This document shows, in pieces, positions 32,671-44,707 of a stretch of DNA of 64,000 nt. Below the pieces are notes generated by a model, which was not told the origin of the DNA, searched no databases, and was given only the letters and a program-made list of their open reading frames with translations. A program made the position numbers and the translations under genes. Within the stretch, counting starts at the first letter, position 1. Every line of letters begins with the position of its first letter. The stretch is from Chlorops oryzae (lineage: Eukaryota; Arthropoda; Insecta; Diptera; Chloropidae): positions 137,331,599 through 137,395,598 of the forward strand of contig CM035806.1 of the NCBI GenBank assembly GCA_020466095.1, in the 5' to 3' direction.

Positions 32671-34652
32671 TAGTTCAAATAAAACCACTAGACTTTTGAC
32701 TAGTTTGCTTAATTTGGCTTAAAGATTCGATCTCGGTGTAAAGGATGAAACAATGAAAATTTTTTAAAATATTTCTTGGATCGCGATTTCAAGTTAAATT
32801 GTTCTAAAAACTTGGGAGTTCAATATCTTAACAAGTGTGAAACCAAAGATTGAAAGCAAGAGAAATAATATGAAATTAAACATGAAAAGACTGTACTGTC
32901 ATTTTAAATTCAACGTGTCGTCAACTCTAAGGTAGTTTTTGCAAAAACAATTACACGACAAACTCCAAAACAACAGCTAAGGGATCATCCAAGTACAAAC
33001 ACCGCTGTGGAAAATTTCAAGTGATCAGACGAAAAATCATTCACAACAGACAATATTGCCTGCTGGGGCGTTGCCATCCCTTCTATTACTGCATAACAAA
33101 AAGTTTCTTCACCTCTGTAAAAGTCCTCGCAGTTGAGAGAGCGCACAAATTGGGGAAACTTTAGCGGCACAGTGTTAGCGAAATTATGTGTTGTTAGTTT
33201 AAGTGAGTACAGATAAGTATTGAGCAATTTTTCTGAACAATAAAGCGTGTTTTCTTTCTCTTTTCCAGCAGACCATTACTCTTTTAAGATACATTATCTT
33301 TTTTAGTATTTTTCCAACTGTTTACAGGCAAGGAGGCCAAACAAGATGAGGGAAAACCCAATTGCTGTTTAATCCAGGGAAATAGATGAGATGTTATCAA
33401 AACATAAAATTGTGAAGAACTAGCAAAATTTAAATTTTAAATAAGAATACCTAAATCACAATGATTTTTAAACGTACACAAAGAAAAAAAAAATGAAAGG
33501 GAAGAAATCAACGTCAATTTCAAACCCATTTTGCACATGCACACGCGAATGCGCCTGTCCAAGGTGAAGCGTACTAACATTTGTATTGAAATTTCAATGT
33601 CGGCGCTTGTTATCTTATTCTCTTTGACTATGGCATGAAACAAATGCATACCAGAGTATGAAGCTAGTATTGCCCAAAACTTTTGCAGCGCGAAAGAGAC
33701 AATACTATTATGAATGTCCTTAAATCAAACAACTCAGAGAAAATAATATTAGGGAAAAATTGATACAAAGAAGAAAAAAATACTATAGAAAATAAACCAA
33801 CCTATGAACTCATACGGTGACATCTTAAAAACATGAGAGCGACGGATTTATTTAAACGATGAAGAGTACCCCAGGCAGAGTGAAAGAGCAATTTGGCATG
33901 AAACGAAAAATCATTACACTTCCCATGCCCTCAAAAATGCAATCGAAATACTCAAAATCACTCTAAGGGCTAATATGTATAGCCAAACATATTTAAAAAT
34001 ATTTGGATCTTCCAATAAAATTTTCAATACTGCCATTTTTAAGATATATGAATTTATGACAGCACCGTCTGCCAGGGCTGTGAGTATATTTTACAGCTGA
34101 TTACATTGTTGTTGTTTTCATAATTGAAGTCTATTAATTGTCATTCTAATGATTGTTTCGTGCCCCAAACTGCTGTACTCCGATTAAAAAGCTTCCAATC
34201 ATGTCTATTTTTATGTTATTTCCGTAAAGGCTATTTTTTTAAGAAACTTATTCCTTCGAATTCTAGTAACAAGGTTGTTTTTTGAATAAATATCTTAATT
34301 GTTATGGTATTTAAATGAAGTGTCAAGGTGGTCAAAAATATTTAAAAAAATTTTTTTTTAATCTGAATAGTATTTTTTCACCATTGAAATTTGGAAAAAA
34401 ATTTAAGAGTGGTCATTGATTTAAACAAGAGTTTTTTAAATTTGCTCTTGGTGCGCCTGGACTACAGCTGTAGCTACCAGCCTAACTCCATTGCCCTCGG
34501 TAAATGATATGGGTCATAATATGGTTACAAGAACTTGAAGAAGAGCAACTTAATACAGCTCCATACTCTAAAATTTTTTGCTGTTAACTATTCCTAGCCT
34601 GCTTACCGCACTCACCGCCACCAAAGAATTTTAGAAGAGACCGGGGAGTGTA
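32671..34652. other. Unassigned AT-rich DNA
   Basis: No conserved motif or terminal repeats seen. An 80-codon minus-strand frame at 32985-33227 has no recognised domain. Confidence 0.4.
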
Positions 34653-34877
34653 ATAACACAAGTAAACTCGATTTTTGTGTCTGCCTTCTGTATATCAGAT
34701 TCCGCCTACTTATACCATAGTAATGAAGGAAAATAATTTTTTTTTTTAAAGTTTGATTTTGTGGTCAGGAGGACGATATTTGAAACTTTCGCGATAATTT
34801 CTAGATTTTTGTGAGCCAGAAAACAACCATTAAAACAAGAAACAAAATTAAAGTTTCATTTTGTCGACTTGTGTAAT
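34653..34877. mobile_element. Deletion derivative of the 27-kb TIR element
   Basis: Begins ATAACACAAGTAAACTCGAT and ends GTCGACTTGTGTAAT. Its left 170 bp match 27051-27230, including GTGGTCAGGAGGACGATATT, and its last 85 bp match the right end of the long copy. The roughly 650 bp between are missing. Confidence 0.78.
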
Positions 34878-35990
34878 CCTTGTGCTAGAAATTCATAAAA
34901 TATTCCTTTAATACAAAAAGCAAGTTGGAAAAGGAGCCTCGAAAAGGAGACCTCTTTTTCTTGGACAAAATTTTTTCAGCTTACCAAGCAGGAGTAAGGG
35001 CAGTATTTTTACCCCCTGTATTATTGCCCCTTCTTCAAATATGAACAAAAGCTGAGAGCGTTCTACCCTTTAAAAATTTTGGCAGAAAAAAATGATAATA
35101 TTTATATTACATTTGTTCCTCTTTTATTCTCTTACCATTGTTTTTCGTTAGTGTAATACATATTCCAAAAAAGAGTCAAGCATCTACCTACCTCTTTGGT
35201 CGCTTTGCTTTGCAACCCAACAGGAAAAGTAACGATGACTTCATCGATGGCTTTGTGTGACTTTAAATTTAGAGAACTTGAATTTTCGATGGACACTTAT
35301 GATAACAATTGTGCACAAACTTAAATTCAACTGCTCATTTAGCTTAATAAAATTTTCCCTATATTTAGAAATTATATTGTGGATTATTTCGTGAGCGTAG
35401 AAAATCTTATTTCCTCCAACTTGGCTTCGTTATTAATTTTTAATTTTAGGAATTTCAAAACTAATTTTTTCCTGTGAGTTGAATGTATGTTATTATACAT
35501 TTTTAAAGGGTGTTGAAAAGTATCATTATGATTTTAATTGATGCTTCATCATTCAGAAGTTATACAGGGATATATAGAAACACAGACACACACACATACT
35601 GCAGATGGGTAGACTTATGCACACCTGCGCACCAACCTTGTAAAATTAGAAAGTAGAAACTTCCAACTACGTGTGCCGCACTTGTCTTCACAGTCATCCT
35701 GCGATATTTTGGCTCTGTTATGCAACGCTGTTTTTCTACACCTATATTATATTAACTGTTTAGTTTTTATCTTCATACATTGCCTCACTTTGTCATGATA
35801 ATTAACGTTCGTATCATATAGAAAAGCACCTTGAATGTTTTGGTATCAAGCACACAGCCTTAACCAGAGATAGTTCGCTGCGACCATTGACGTCGTCATT
35901 GTCGTAGCCTTTGTATATCCATGTTTGTGGACGTATGTAATGTTTTTCGCTTTTTTTCTTGTTCGTGCCATATGTTGTATACATATATTT
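34878..35990. other. Unassigned AT-rich DNA
   Basis: No gene recognised. A short (CA)n-type run lies at 35582-35595. Confidence 0.4.
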
Positions 35991-35997
35991 TTTTTCA

Positions 35998-36205
35998 AAT
36001 TCGAATATAAGAATTATTCTCTCTTAATTTGTCTCTTTTGTTTTCATTTTTGTCTATTTCTCTTTCATTTTTGCTCTTTTGAAATAAATAAATATACATG
36101 TACATAACGTATGTATAAGTATGTATATATAATACACAAAAATGGAAAGATAAGAGACAACTTAGGATTGAATAATCCTTATATTCGGATTTGGGGAAAA
36201 GTTCG
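35998..36205. repeat. Inverted repeat with about 70-bp arms
   Basis: TTCGAATATAAGAATTATTC at the left matches the reverse complement of GAATAATCCTTATATTCGGA at the right, and the arms continue through TTGTCTCTT and CATTTTTGT. The centre is ATACAT/ATGTAT rich. Could be a small MITE; no duplication found. Confidence 0.5.
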
Positions 36206-37340
36206 AACGAGACCACTAGGGAAATGCAACGGTAGTTGGGGATCTTGGCCATTTTTTACTTTATGTACCTCCCAAACCAGTTTAAGGTTAAATGAAACTT
36301 CCCTCAATGAAAAATGGGAATTATTTTGAATGCTTCATGGCATATGAGTGATGATGAACCTATAAAGGAGTCATAAAACTTTTCGTAATCAGCTACCATT
36401 TGCAAATGCATTGAGAAACAGTTCTAGGCTTTTCCAGCAGGTTCAGAGTCCAATAACGCAACCTGCAGAATGACGCATTTTTGACAATCATAATCTTCTG
36501 AAAAATAGCACTTCCATTTTATTTTCTTTGCTAGAGGCACATAAGATCTTAAATAACTCTTGTGATTAATTTACTAGCTGCAAGACGAATAAATAACAAC
36601 TTAAGGTACATACACCAAAACTGTGTCGCACGCACTTACCAATATCTTTCAATCGAAGATATCGAAGTTAAATTGGTCTTGGTAATGTGGTAGGTAATGT
36701 GTCACAACGCATCACAGGTGGCCTAATAAATGACGAAATATGCCGAATAGGATATGTGTCACTAGACCCACAGTGAAACATAGTGAGCAGTGGTGGCTTT
36801 TCCAGTGTAAGATTCGTTATTAAATCTACGGTCGGGGTCTTCTGTCGATAGTCTTCTGCAGCTCTAAAGCAGCATTACCACCGATCTTCGTAAAGTTAAA
36901 TTAATATTTAGTATATTTAGGCCGGCCCGTTTTCTGAATGCCCAGTTAAACCATAACTGGCAGTTGTTTTAACAAAAAACAAAATTTCGTTTTCTCAAAA
37001 TAAGATTAAGGCACAAACCTTAACCGACGCTCATATGCCGATTAAATTTATTTTTGAGAAACAGCTGACGCTTAGATCTAGTAGCTTTGTTATAAAATAT
37101 TTTGGCATTCGTATATTTAAAATTTAAAATTCTCAGTCATTTTGACATTTAGAAACAGATGTTTTGCGAACGCGTTGCCAGCTTCTCACTTCTTAACCAG
37201 AACACACCAATTAGATATTGAGAAAACGAAATGGCTTAACAGACACTTTCAATCATTCGATTAGTTTAACATCTGGTTAGTTAATCTAGACATGTCCGTT
37301 AAGTTGGCGGTGCTTTTTTTAATTTATAAAAAATAAAGGT
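36206..37340. other. Unassigned DNA
   Basis: No gene recognised. A shared TTTCGTTTTCTCAA in opposite orientation near 36990 and 37225 hints at another diverged inverted pair but is too weak to call. Confidence 0.35.
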
Positions 37341-37869
37341 TGTGCTGGATTGTGCCGGGCTTGTGCAGCTATGTGCGGGATTAAAAAGAAATGTATCCTT
37401 AAATACATTTCTTATGGGGAGGTCCTTTTTTTTGTCCTCGGGTTAGCCCCGCAATTTTGGAACTTCTTATCATAGAACAATTTCCTGCAATGTGACGGCA
37501 TGTGCTGCTATGTGCAACATTAAAAAAACAAATTGCTTTTAAAATACAAATTTTATGAGGATTTTCTTATTTTTTGTGAACGGTTAGCCCCGACATTTTG
37601 GAATTTCTTATAAAAAAAAAAACAGTGTGCTGGATTGTGCCGGGCTTGTGCAGCTATGTGCGGCATTGAAAAGAAAAATTATTTTAAAATACAAATTTTA
37701 TAAGGAGGTCTTTTTTTCGAATTTTGAAGGTATGGCGGATAAGTGGTCCGGAATTACGGGGCCAATCCGAGGGAAAAAAAGGACCTGCCCATAAGAACTG
37801 TATTTAATTATAAATTTTTTTTTTTTTAATATCGCACATAGCTGCACAAGCCCGGCACAATCCAGCACA
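37341..37869. repeat. Foldback repeat with direct and inverted copies of a 38-bp word
   Basis: TGTGCTGGATTGTGCCGGGC plus TTGTGCAGCTATGTGCGG occurs at 37341 and 37626, in decayed form near 37495, and inverted at 37831-37869. The outer arms (about 130 bp) continue into ATACATTTCTTATGGG, AGGTCCTTTTTTT and GGTTAGCCCCG on the left and their complements on the right. Non-coding. Confidence 0.8.
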
Positions 37870-37899
37870 AGTAAAAGTATACAGAGATCGTTCTCTGAT

Positions 37900-38430
37900 T
37901 TTTCTGAGACGCTAAGCTAGTCATCGACGAGCATCTGTCCCAAAGCATCGACGATGTCTCCGTCCCCTCCCGGAACGACTGTTTTCATGCTGTCGGCAGA
38001 CGCCCAGTGGATGATAGTCACCGCGAACGATTCGCCGTGCGGACGCTCCTAGATAACAGCTCCCTGGGAACAATTATTATAGAGAATTCACCAACAGTTA
38101 CAATTTTCCAAAGCGGATCAAATTGTCAAAGTATGAGTCACAGACGAAAAGCTAGCGTAAACGTTAAAAAAAATGAAATGTCTTTTCACCATCGCCTCCT
38201 TTCGGTCCGAGTTTCAAGAAAATGTTGCCGCCGATGTGCTTCGGATTGCTTCCTTCCACGAAAATTTATAACATCAAATCAAAAAATATTTAGTAATCGG
38301 CTACAACATTCTACAGAGATTAATGTTTCCAGGGCTGCGAATCAACGTCGGTGGCAGTCTACTATCAAAAACTTGAGTCTTCGGTTGGCGCTTGTGTGGT
38401 CCTATAATCAGAGAATCTATGCAATTATAT
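37900..38430 (+). pseudogene. BEL/Pao-like protease-region relic
   Basis: In one frame AQW and in the next VRTLLDNSS recall the LLDSGS-type protease box that follows a conserved Gln-Trp block in BEL/Pao polyproteins. About 330 bp on, VIGYNILQRLMFPGLRINVG then FGWRLCGPI recall the II-GAD and T-FGW-SGPI end of that domain. Stops and frameshifts are frequent and RT does not follow. The call rests on spacing and two weak motifs. Confidence 0.4.
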
Positions 38431-39282
38431 GTTTAACCGCATTACCGTTATCAAGTCATTTGATCCAGGAGAAAAGCTTTCGATTAACGTCACAGGGAAC
38501 AGTGTGTTACGCTCCGCGTATCATCGCAGAAGCGTGGACACTTGTTGTTTACCTCAAGACAATTCAACACCAGAAACGAGCGGTCGCTGCTCATCGGCGC
38601 CCGCCCCTAGTATCTGTGTACCACCAGATGCCTCGCTTTCACAATTAAGACTTGAGTCTTGGTTGCCAAGTGCAAGGCGGGCAGTATGTCCGTTGTGCCG
38701 CTCAAGCTATGTGCCGAGTACCTATCAGCGGCAATATTGGTAAAAAAAAAAAAAGTATTAAAAAAAGAGCAGCACGAGCCTTGTGCTGGTGCACGACGAG
38801 AAAATGTTCTTTCGAGGTCAATCGGTCAGCAAACGTTATCGAGAACGCTCCTTTTTCTCTATTAACTCCATCTTCTATCTTAACTCTTCTTCTAGGCCGA
38901 CCAGTTCGCTTCTCTTAAAATCGTGAGTTGTCGTCAAATTGTGTTCATTGAAAAATATTTGAAAATGTTTAAAAGTGATGAAGCTTTTAAAACTGCCACC
39001 ACAGATCAAGCCGAATCAGCCGATCGCACTGAAATTAGCTAGTTACAACCACCAACGAGTACTTCATAAATATCCAATTCAATTCGCTGACCTGGCCGTA
39101 AAACAAAGAATAAAAGCTTTAAATGCCATTACCACCTCCCCAGCAATATCCACAACGAAACTGCAGTCAATTTGGACGCACTAACAGCGAAAACCCACTA
39201 AATAAAATTTTTTAGAATTGGAAAAAAGGGCGTTTCAAGAGGGCGTTTTTCGATATTTGTCTCTTATTAAAATTTATATATA
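38431..39282. other. Unassigned DNA left of the Himar-like element
   Basis: Contains several overlapping frames with moderately even codon use and a short ORF from an ATG at 38964 (MFKSDEAFKTATTDQAESA). These may be retroelement debris, but no domain is recognised. Confidence 0.35.
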
Positions 39283-40577
39283 ACAGGTTGGCTGATAAGT
39301 CCCCGGTCTGACACATAGATGGCGTCGCTAGTATTAAATGCATATTATTTTTATATAGTGGCAACCTTCAAATGATTCGTGTCAAAATTTGACGTCTGTA
39401 AGTCAATTAGTTTGTGAGATAGAGCGTCTTTTGTGAAGCAACTTTTGTTATTGTGAAAAAAATGGAAAAAAAAGGAATTTCGTGTTTTGATAAAATACTG
39501 TTTTCTGAAGGGAAAAAATACAGTGGAAGCAAAAACTTGGCTTGATAATGAGTTTCCGGACTCTGCCCCAGGAAAATCAACAATAATTGATTGGTATGCA
39601 AAAATCAAGCGTGGTGAAATGAGCACGGAGGACGGTGAACGCAGTGGACGCCCGAAAGAGGTGGTTACCGACGAAAACATCAAAAAAATTCACAAAATGA
39701 TTTTGAATGACCGTAAAATGAAGTTGATCGAGATAGCAGAGGCCTTAAAGATATCAAAGGAACGTGTTGGTCATATCATTCATCAATATTTGGATATGAA
39801 AAAGCTCTGTGCAAAATGGGTGCCACGCGAGCTCACATTTGACCAAAAACAATAACGTGTTGATGATTCTGAGCGGTGTTTGCAGCTGTTAACTCGCAAT
39901 ACACCCGAGTTTTTGCGTCGATATGTGACAATGGATGAAACATGGCTCTATCACTACACTCCTGAGTCCAATCGACAGTCGGCTGAGTGGACAGCGATCG
40001 GTGAACCGTCTCCGAAGCGTGGAAAGACTCAAAAGTCCGCTGGCAAAGTAATGGCCTCTGTTTTTTGGGATGGGCATGGAATAATTTTTATCGATTATCT
40101 TGAGAAGGGAAAAAACCATCAACAGTGACTATTATATGTCGTTATTGGAGCGTTTGAAGGTCGAAATCGCGGCAAAACGGCCCCATATGAAGAAGAAAAA
40201 AGTGTTGTTCCACCAAGACAACGCACCGTGCCACAAGTCATTGAGAACGATGGCAAAAATTCATGAATTATGCTTCGAATTGCTTCCCCACCCACCGTAT
40301 TCTCCAGATCTGGCCCCCAGCGACTTTTTCTTGTTCTCAGACCTCAAAAGGATGCTCGCAGGGAAAAAATTTGGCTGCAATGAAGAGGTGATCGCCGAAA
40401 CTGAGGCCTATTTTGAGGCAAAACCGAAGGAGTACTACCAAAATGGTATCAAAAAATTGGAAGGTCGTTATAATCGTTGTATTGCTCTTGAACTGAACTA
40501 TGTTGAATAAAAAAAACGAATTTTGACAAAAAAATGTGTTTTTCTTTGTTAGACCGGGGACTTATCAGCCAACCTGT
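39283..40577 (+). mobile_element. Himar1-like mariner, copy 1
   Basis: 1295 bp between TA dinucleotides (39281-39282, 40578-40579). The terminal inverted repeats ACAGGTTGGCTGATAAGTCC with CCGGTCTRAC are those of irritans-group mariners. It contains one transposase gene, disabled. Confidence 0.95.
39462..40510 (+). pseudogene. Himar1-like transposase, disabled
   Basis: Cut-and-paste DDD transposase that binds the TIRs and inserts at TA. From the ATG at 39462 the N-terminal HTH (KGKNTVEAKTWLDNEFPD, STEDGERSGRPKEVV) and the catalytic triad are all present: MDETW, HQDNAPCH and SPDLAPSDFF, with 34 residues between the second and third Asp. Three lesions: an extra A in a poly(A) tract at 39466-39473 shifts the frame after four codons; an in-frame TAA at 39853-39855; and an extra A near 40112 shifts the frame again. 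Otherwise very close to the active Himar1 family. Confidence 0.93.
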
Positions 40578-40579
40578 TA

Positions 40580-41199
40580 TATTCAAACATATGTGTGGGG
40601 GTATCGGGTATTGTATATCCAGGCTCGCTGACTATAACACCCTTAATCGATTTTTTTTTTTTTTTGCATTTACCTGGCACTCTTTGTATCCTCAGAGAGA
40701 TTTAACATCCCAAAAGACAATGCACACTGTATATCTTTAACGACTTAAAAAAAGAATGTGCAATAGAAATATCAAAAAGGAAAAACGTAATAAAACAAGA
40801 AAATTATAAATAATTTAAAACTAGCATTGCATCCACTTACATTTTTGTAAATATTTACTTATCTCAAAAAGGTGGCTTTTGATTTTGGTAAAATTTTTTT
40901 TTGTGAATGCTAATCTTAGAGATACTTTGCCAAAACAGTCAAAAAGTAGCCCGAGAACGAGAAAACACTGAAAACATCATTTGATTACTATTTTATCTTT
41001 TTTGCACAAAATTTTCTTTGTGTAAAATTAAAACCACTGTTTTAGATCCCTTGTTTTATTAACTATTATATGTGCAATAGGAACCCAAAAATCGGTGTGT
41101 TAAGATTTTACAGGGAATATCTATCCGAAAATTAACAAAACTTCAAAATCGCTTTCATAGGTCCGATTACTTTCCTGAGTCGGCAAGACCCTTTTGATT
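40580..41199. other. Unassigned DNA
   Basis: No gene or repeat recognised. Includes a T run at 40651-40665. Confidence 0.4.
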
Positions 41200-41988
41200 A
41201 ATAGCGTGTTTCCATATGGTGTTTAAGTCGCGTTTGCACGTTTAGGGCCCTAAACGAGGTGTTCAACTCGTGTTTTGCCATACAAAAGTTAAACACGAAA
41301 ACGAAGTGTTTATCTCATAAACACTTTCATCGATAGCAAAAAAAAATCGATTTATCGTATCGGAATTTCATGCAAATCTAACTGTCAAAAGAAAATCAAA
41401 ACAAAAAACGATGGCAATGTTGCCAAAAGCAAAAGTAAAAATTCCCTACAAACTACAAAAAATTCCCTAAAATTCTTTAAACAAGGCAAAATTCGAAGAA
41501 AAAAATTTTAATATGCGCAAGGCATAATCTTGTATTGTATGATTCTGGGTAGAGTATCGATGCTCAACGATAGTTTTTGCCAAAAATAATAAAAATGAGA
41601 TTGTCGGCCATGTCACAAAATTCGATTTCAAAACCGTGTACAAATTAAAAGCCTCCTAAATTCGTTCAGATATAGTTCTTTCTGGGTTTTCCACTTCCAG
41701 CTCTACGAGACGAGACGTTTATTTTGTCGTTTTAATTGATCGACAAGAAAATATATTCAAAATATATCTAATATTTAAGAATATACAAAAAATTCCCTAC
41801 ATTTTGCCGATTTCAATAAATCTCTCCCTTTTCCCATTCAATTGATTTTCCTGCAAATGGCAGCACTGCTTGCAATTGTAAATAAGCAAACAGCTGTCAA
41901 ATTTAAACACCTCGCATAAGTGGAAACGCTCGAAGTGTTTAGCTAAACATCTCAGACTTAAACACTATATGGAAACGCACTATTAGAA
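41200..41988. mobile_element. Non-coding element with CGTTTCCATAT ends
   Basis: The left end TAGCGTGTTTCCATATGGTG and right end (reverse complement) TAGTGCGTTTCCATATAGTG continue GTTTAAGTC, then diverged inverted matches including AAACACTTCG and GAGGTGTTYAA. The left flank ends TTAA and the right flank begins TTAG, which could be a decayed TTAA duplication of the piggyBac type. No transposase. Confidence 0.6.
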
Positions 41989-42252
41989 ACACTGAACAAA
42001 AATTTTGCGGTTCTCTCTAAGATGTTTTAAGCGAAAAAAATTATATTACACAATGCCAAGTTTTCGTTTTATCTTATCTTTTGTTTTAGACTCCGCGGTC
42101 TTCGAATTTCAACGCTTTCTTACACATAAAAAAATTGTTTTCCCCAAATGAATGATTTATTTATGAAAGCGCATTATTTTGAATAATTTTTATCCGATAA
42201 GCTTCAACGGCTGCGATTAATTTCTGCACAATACTTTATTTTTCGCCACATA

Positions 42253-43540
42253 TTAGGTGTAGTAAAAAGAAATCCATTATTTTTGCATTAAATTGAGGGC
42301 TTTATTTAAGATAGTTAGAATGACCCGATTTAGGTCAAATATGCGCCGTTTTGTTCGATAACTTGTTGCCATTTTAAAGGTAATTTCATTATGCCTCTCT
42401 CATAGAAGCCCTCGTTCCTATTAGCAAAAAATTGAGACAGTCGAATTTCAGAAGCCTCTCTTGAAGCGAATGTTTCACCAGCAAAATTGTTCGCCATGGA
42501 CAGGAACAGATGGTAATCACTTGGTGCCAGGTCCGGACTATAAGGTGGATGCAGAAGAACCTCCCAACCAAACTCCCGGAGCTTCTGGCGAGTCACTATC
42601 GATGTGTGTGGCCTGGCGTTGTCCTGATGGAACACAATTCCTCTCCTATTGGCCAAAGCTGGCCGCTTATGGGCGATTGCTTCCTTCAGACGGTCCAATT
42701 GTTGACAGTAGAGTTCCGAGTTAAGAGTTTTGCCGTATGGGAGCAGCTCATAGTAGATAATTCCCTGCCAATCCCACCAAACACACAGCAAAAGCTTTCT
42801 GGCCGTCAATCCTGGCTTGGCCACCGTTTCCGCCGGTTCACCGTGTTTCGACCACGACCGTTTTCGCTTGACGTTGTCGTAAGTGACCCACTTTTCATCA
42901 CCAGTCACCAACCACTTCAGAAATGGGTCGATTTTGTTGCGGTTCAGCAGCGATTCGCAGATGGAAATTCGGTCTGTCAGGTTTTTTTGCGTTTACTCGT
43001 GTGGCACCCATACATCGAGCTTCTTTGTGTATCCAGCCTTATTCAAATGGTTCCAAACGGTTTTTTGTGCAATCTTTAGCTCTTTTGCAATCGAAACAGT
43101 GCTAACATGACGGTCGGACTCGATAATTTCCATGATTTTATCGACATTTTCGACAATTGGCCTTCCAGTGCGTGGTGCATCCTTGACATCGAAGTTACCG
43201 GAACGGAATCGACGAAACCAAAATTGCGCATGATTGGCTGTTACAGTATCAGGTCCATAAACGCTATTCACATTTTCAGCCGCCTGGCTTGCGTTTTCTC
43301 CCTTATCGAAGAAAAACTGTAAAATGTAGCGAATTTTCTCTTTGCTGATGTCCATCTTTGACAAGCTCTCAAACAAAACTGAATCAATCAATCAAAAAAG
43401 TGTCAAAAAAGCTTTTTTAGTAGGAACTGTCATCTTTCTAATGCCCCCTAGCGGAACACGATCGGACTTATACAACGCGAGATGCAGATAAATAACGCCA
43501 TCTATTGGAAAAATAATGGATTTCTTTTTACTACACCTAA
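42253..43540 (-). mobile_element. Mariner of a second lineage, nearly intact
   Basis: 1288 bp flanked by TA on both sides. TIRs of about 30 bp: TTAGGTGTAGTAAAAAGAAA then TCCATTATT, repeated inverted at 43511-43540. Contains a full-length transposase frame with one stop. Confidence 0.93.
42330..43355 (-). pseudogene. Mariner transposase with one nonsense codon
   Basis: From the ATG at 43355 (MDISKEKIRYILQFFFDKG) to the stop at 42330 there are 342 codons in a single frame with only one interruption, a TAA at 42995-42993 directly after VWVPHE, where the family has a Leu codon. HTH region: FRRFRSGNFDVKDAPRTGRP. Catalytic residues intact: VTGDEKWVTYD, FHQDNARPH, YSPDLAPSDYH, with 34 residues between the last two Asp. 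Clearly different from the Himar-like copies. Subfamily not fixed by eye. Confidence 0.92.
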
Positions 43541-44280
43541 TATTTTTCTTTTTTGTTATTCTATGAAAGTATTGAATGTTTTTGTTGAATCAAAATCATT
43601 TTAGCAAAGCTTATTTACTAATGATTACGCAAAAAGAGCAACGAATATATCATATCGTCGGCTTAAAGTGCAAACCTGCTAAGTCCACTTTTAACCGATT
43701 CTGACTTTTCGATGTCATTCGAAAGAAAAAAAGCACACTGCATCGTCAGACAAAAAAATCTTTTTTGATTTCAAATTGTAAATACGGAGAAATCGGTGAT
43801 GGGTTAAACTGTTAAGTCTAACTGTGTTCATAGTTCACAGCTAATACCAACAAGTGACTCCAACGTAGCTTTTTTATAGTGCACAGAATCGAATTTAGAA
43901 AAGACTTTACATAGGAAGAAAATAAACCATCCATATTTTGGGTTTCCTTCCTAAGCTTTCAGTCCCGAAAAAAGTGTTTTTTGTTTACCCTGTAACGTTT
44001 TGAAATTGTTAGCTAGCAGGTTTACTCTGTAAGCCGACGATATTCGAAAAAAGTGGCCCGTGCGACACACAGTGTTTCGTCTCCATAATTTCTGAGTGCA
44101 AAAATTCAAATGTGGTCGTAGAGCAATGGAGTATTACTGTGCCCCAAATTAAGAAATGTTGAAAATTCGTAGAATTTTATCCAGTGCCACGCCCACCTCC
44201 CATATTAAGTGATTTTGAACTCTACATAATCTTTATGTTAAAATGCTGAATTTTGATGTAAAGCTTATTTAGAATAAAAC
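43541..44280. other. Unassigned DNA
   Basis: No gene recognised between the mariner and the dispersed repeat. Confidence 0.4.
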
Positions 44281-44704
44281 AAATAAGAAAGCTAACGTAC
44301 TATAGTTCGCCTTTCTGTACGTAAATTATAAAAATTCTATGTTTGTGGGCTTGACAGTGGGCGGAACACATCCGTTTTGTACAAAATTGTTCAATTCGAT
44401 GTAGGGAATATAAATTTGAAGCTTCTATACTTTTCTGCACCGAAGAAATCAATGTTTGGGGGCAAAGCAGTATGCAGAACATATCAATTTTTCCCGTAAA
44501 CATTTCACTCTTTTTAGTTATCCTATGTTTCAAATTTGAAGCTATTCACTTTGGAAGTTACATCTAAATCAATTCGGTTTTCGATCCTGATCAAGTATAT
44601 ATCTATATTTGTCTTTATCTACGGAGGTTAGTAATAAGCTATTACAAGATCCGCACAAAACTAATATGTATACTCTGTTTACGCTTGGTATCAAAATAGT
44701 TCTA
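44281..44704. repeat. Dispersed repeat family, copy C
   Basis: Starts AATAAGAAAGCTAACGTA, like the CAAGTAAGAAAGCTAAAGTC start of copy D. Contains GTGGGCTTGACAGTGGGCGG and AATTTGAAGCTTCTA, and ends AAGATCCGCACAAAACTAAT like copies A and B. With both ends visible, this copy suggests a unit length of about 420 bp. Confidence 0.65.
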
Positions 44705-44707
44705 TAA

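Noticed and set aside
36925..37330. Possible TIR element around TTTCGTTTTCTCAA
   Set aside because: Only one 14-bp word is clearly inverted; the outer ends do not match.
38652..38918. Plus-strand ORFs of 68-104 codons
   Set aside because: Overlapping frames of similar length with no motif; likely debris.
42389..43110. Plus-strand ORFs up to 189 codons
   Set aside because: Antisense to the mariner transposase.
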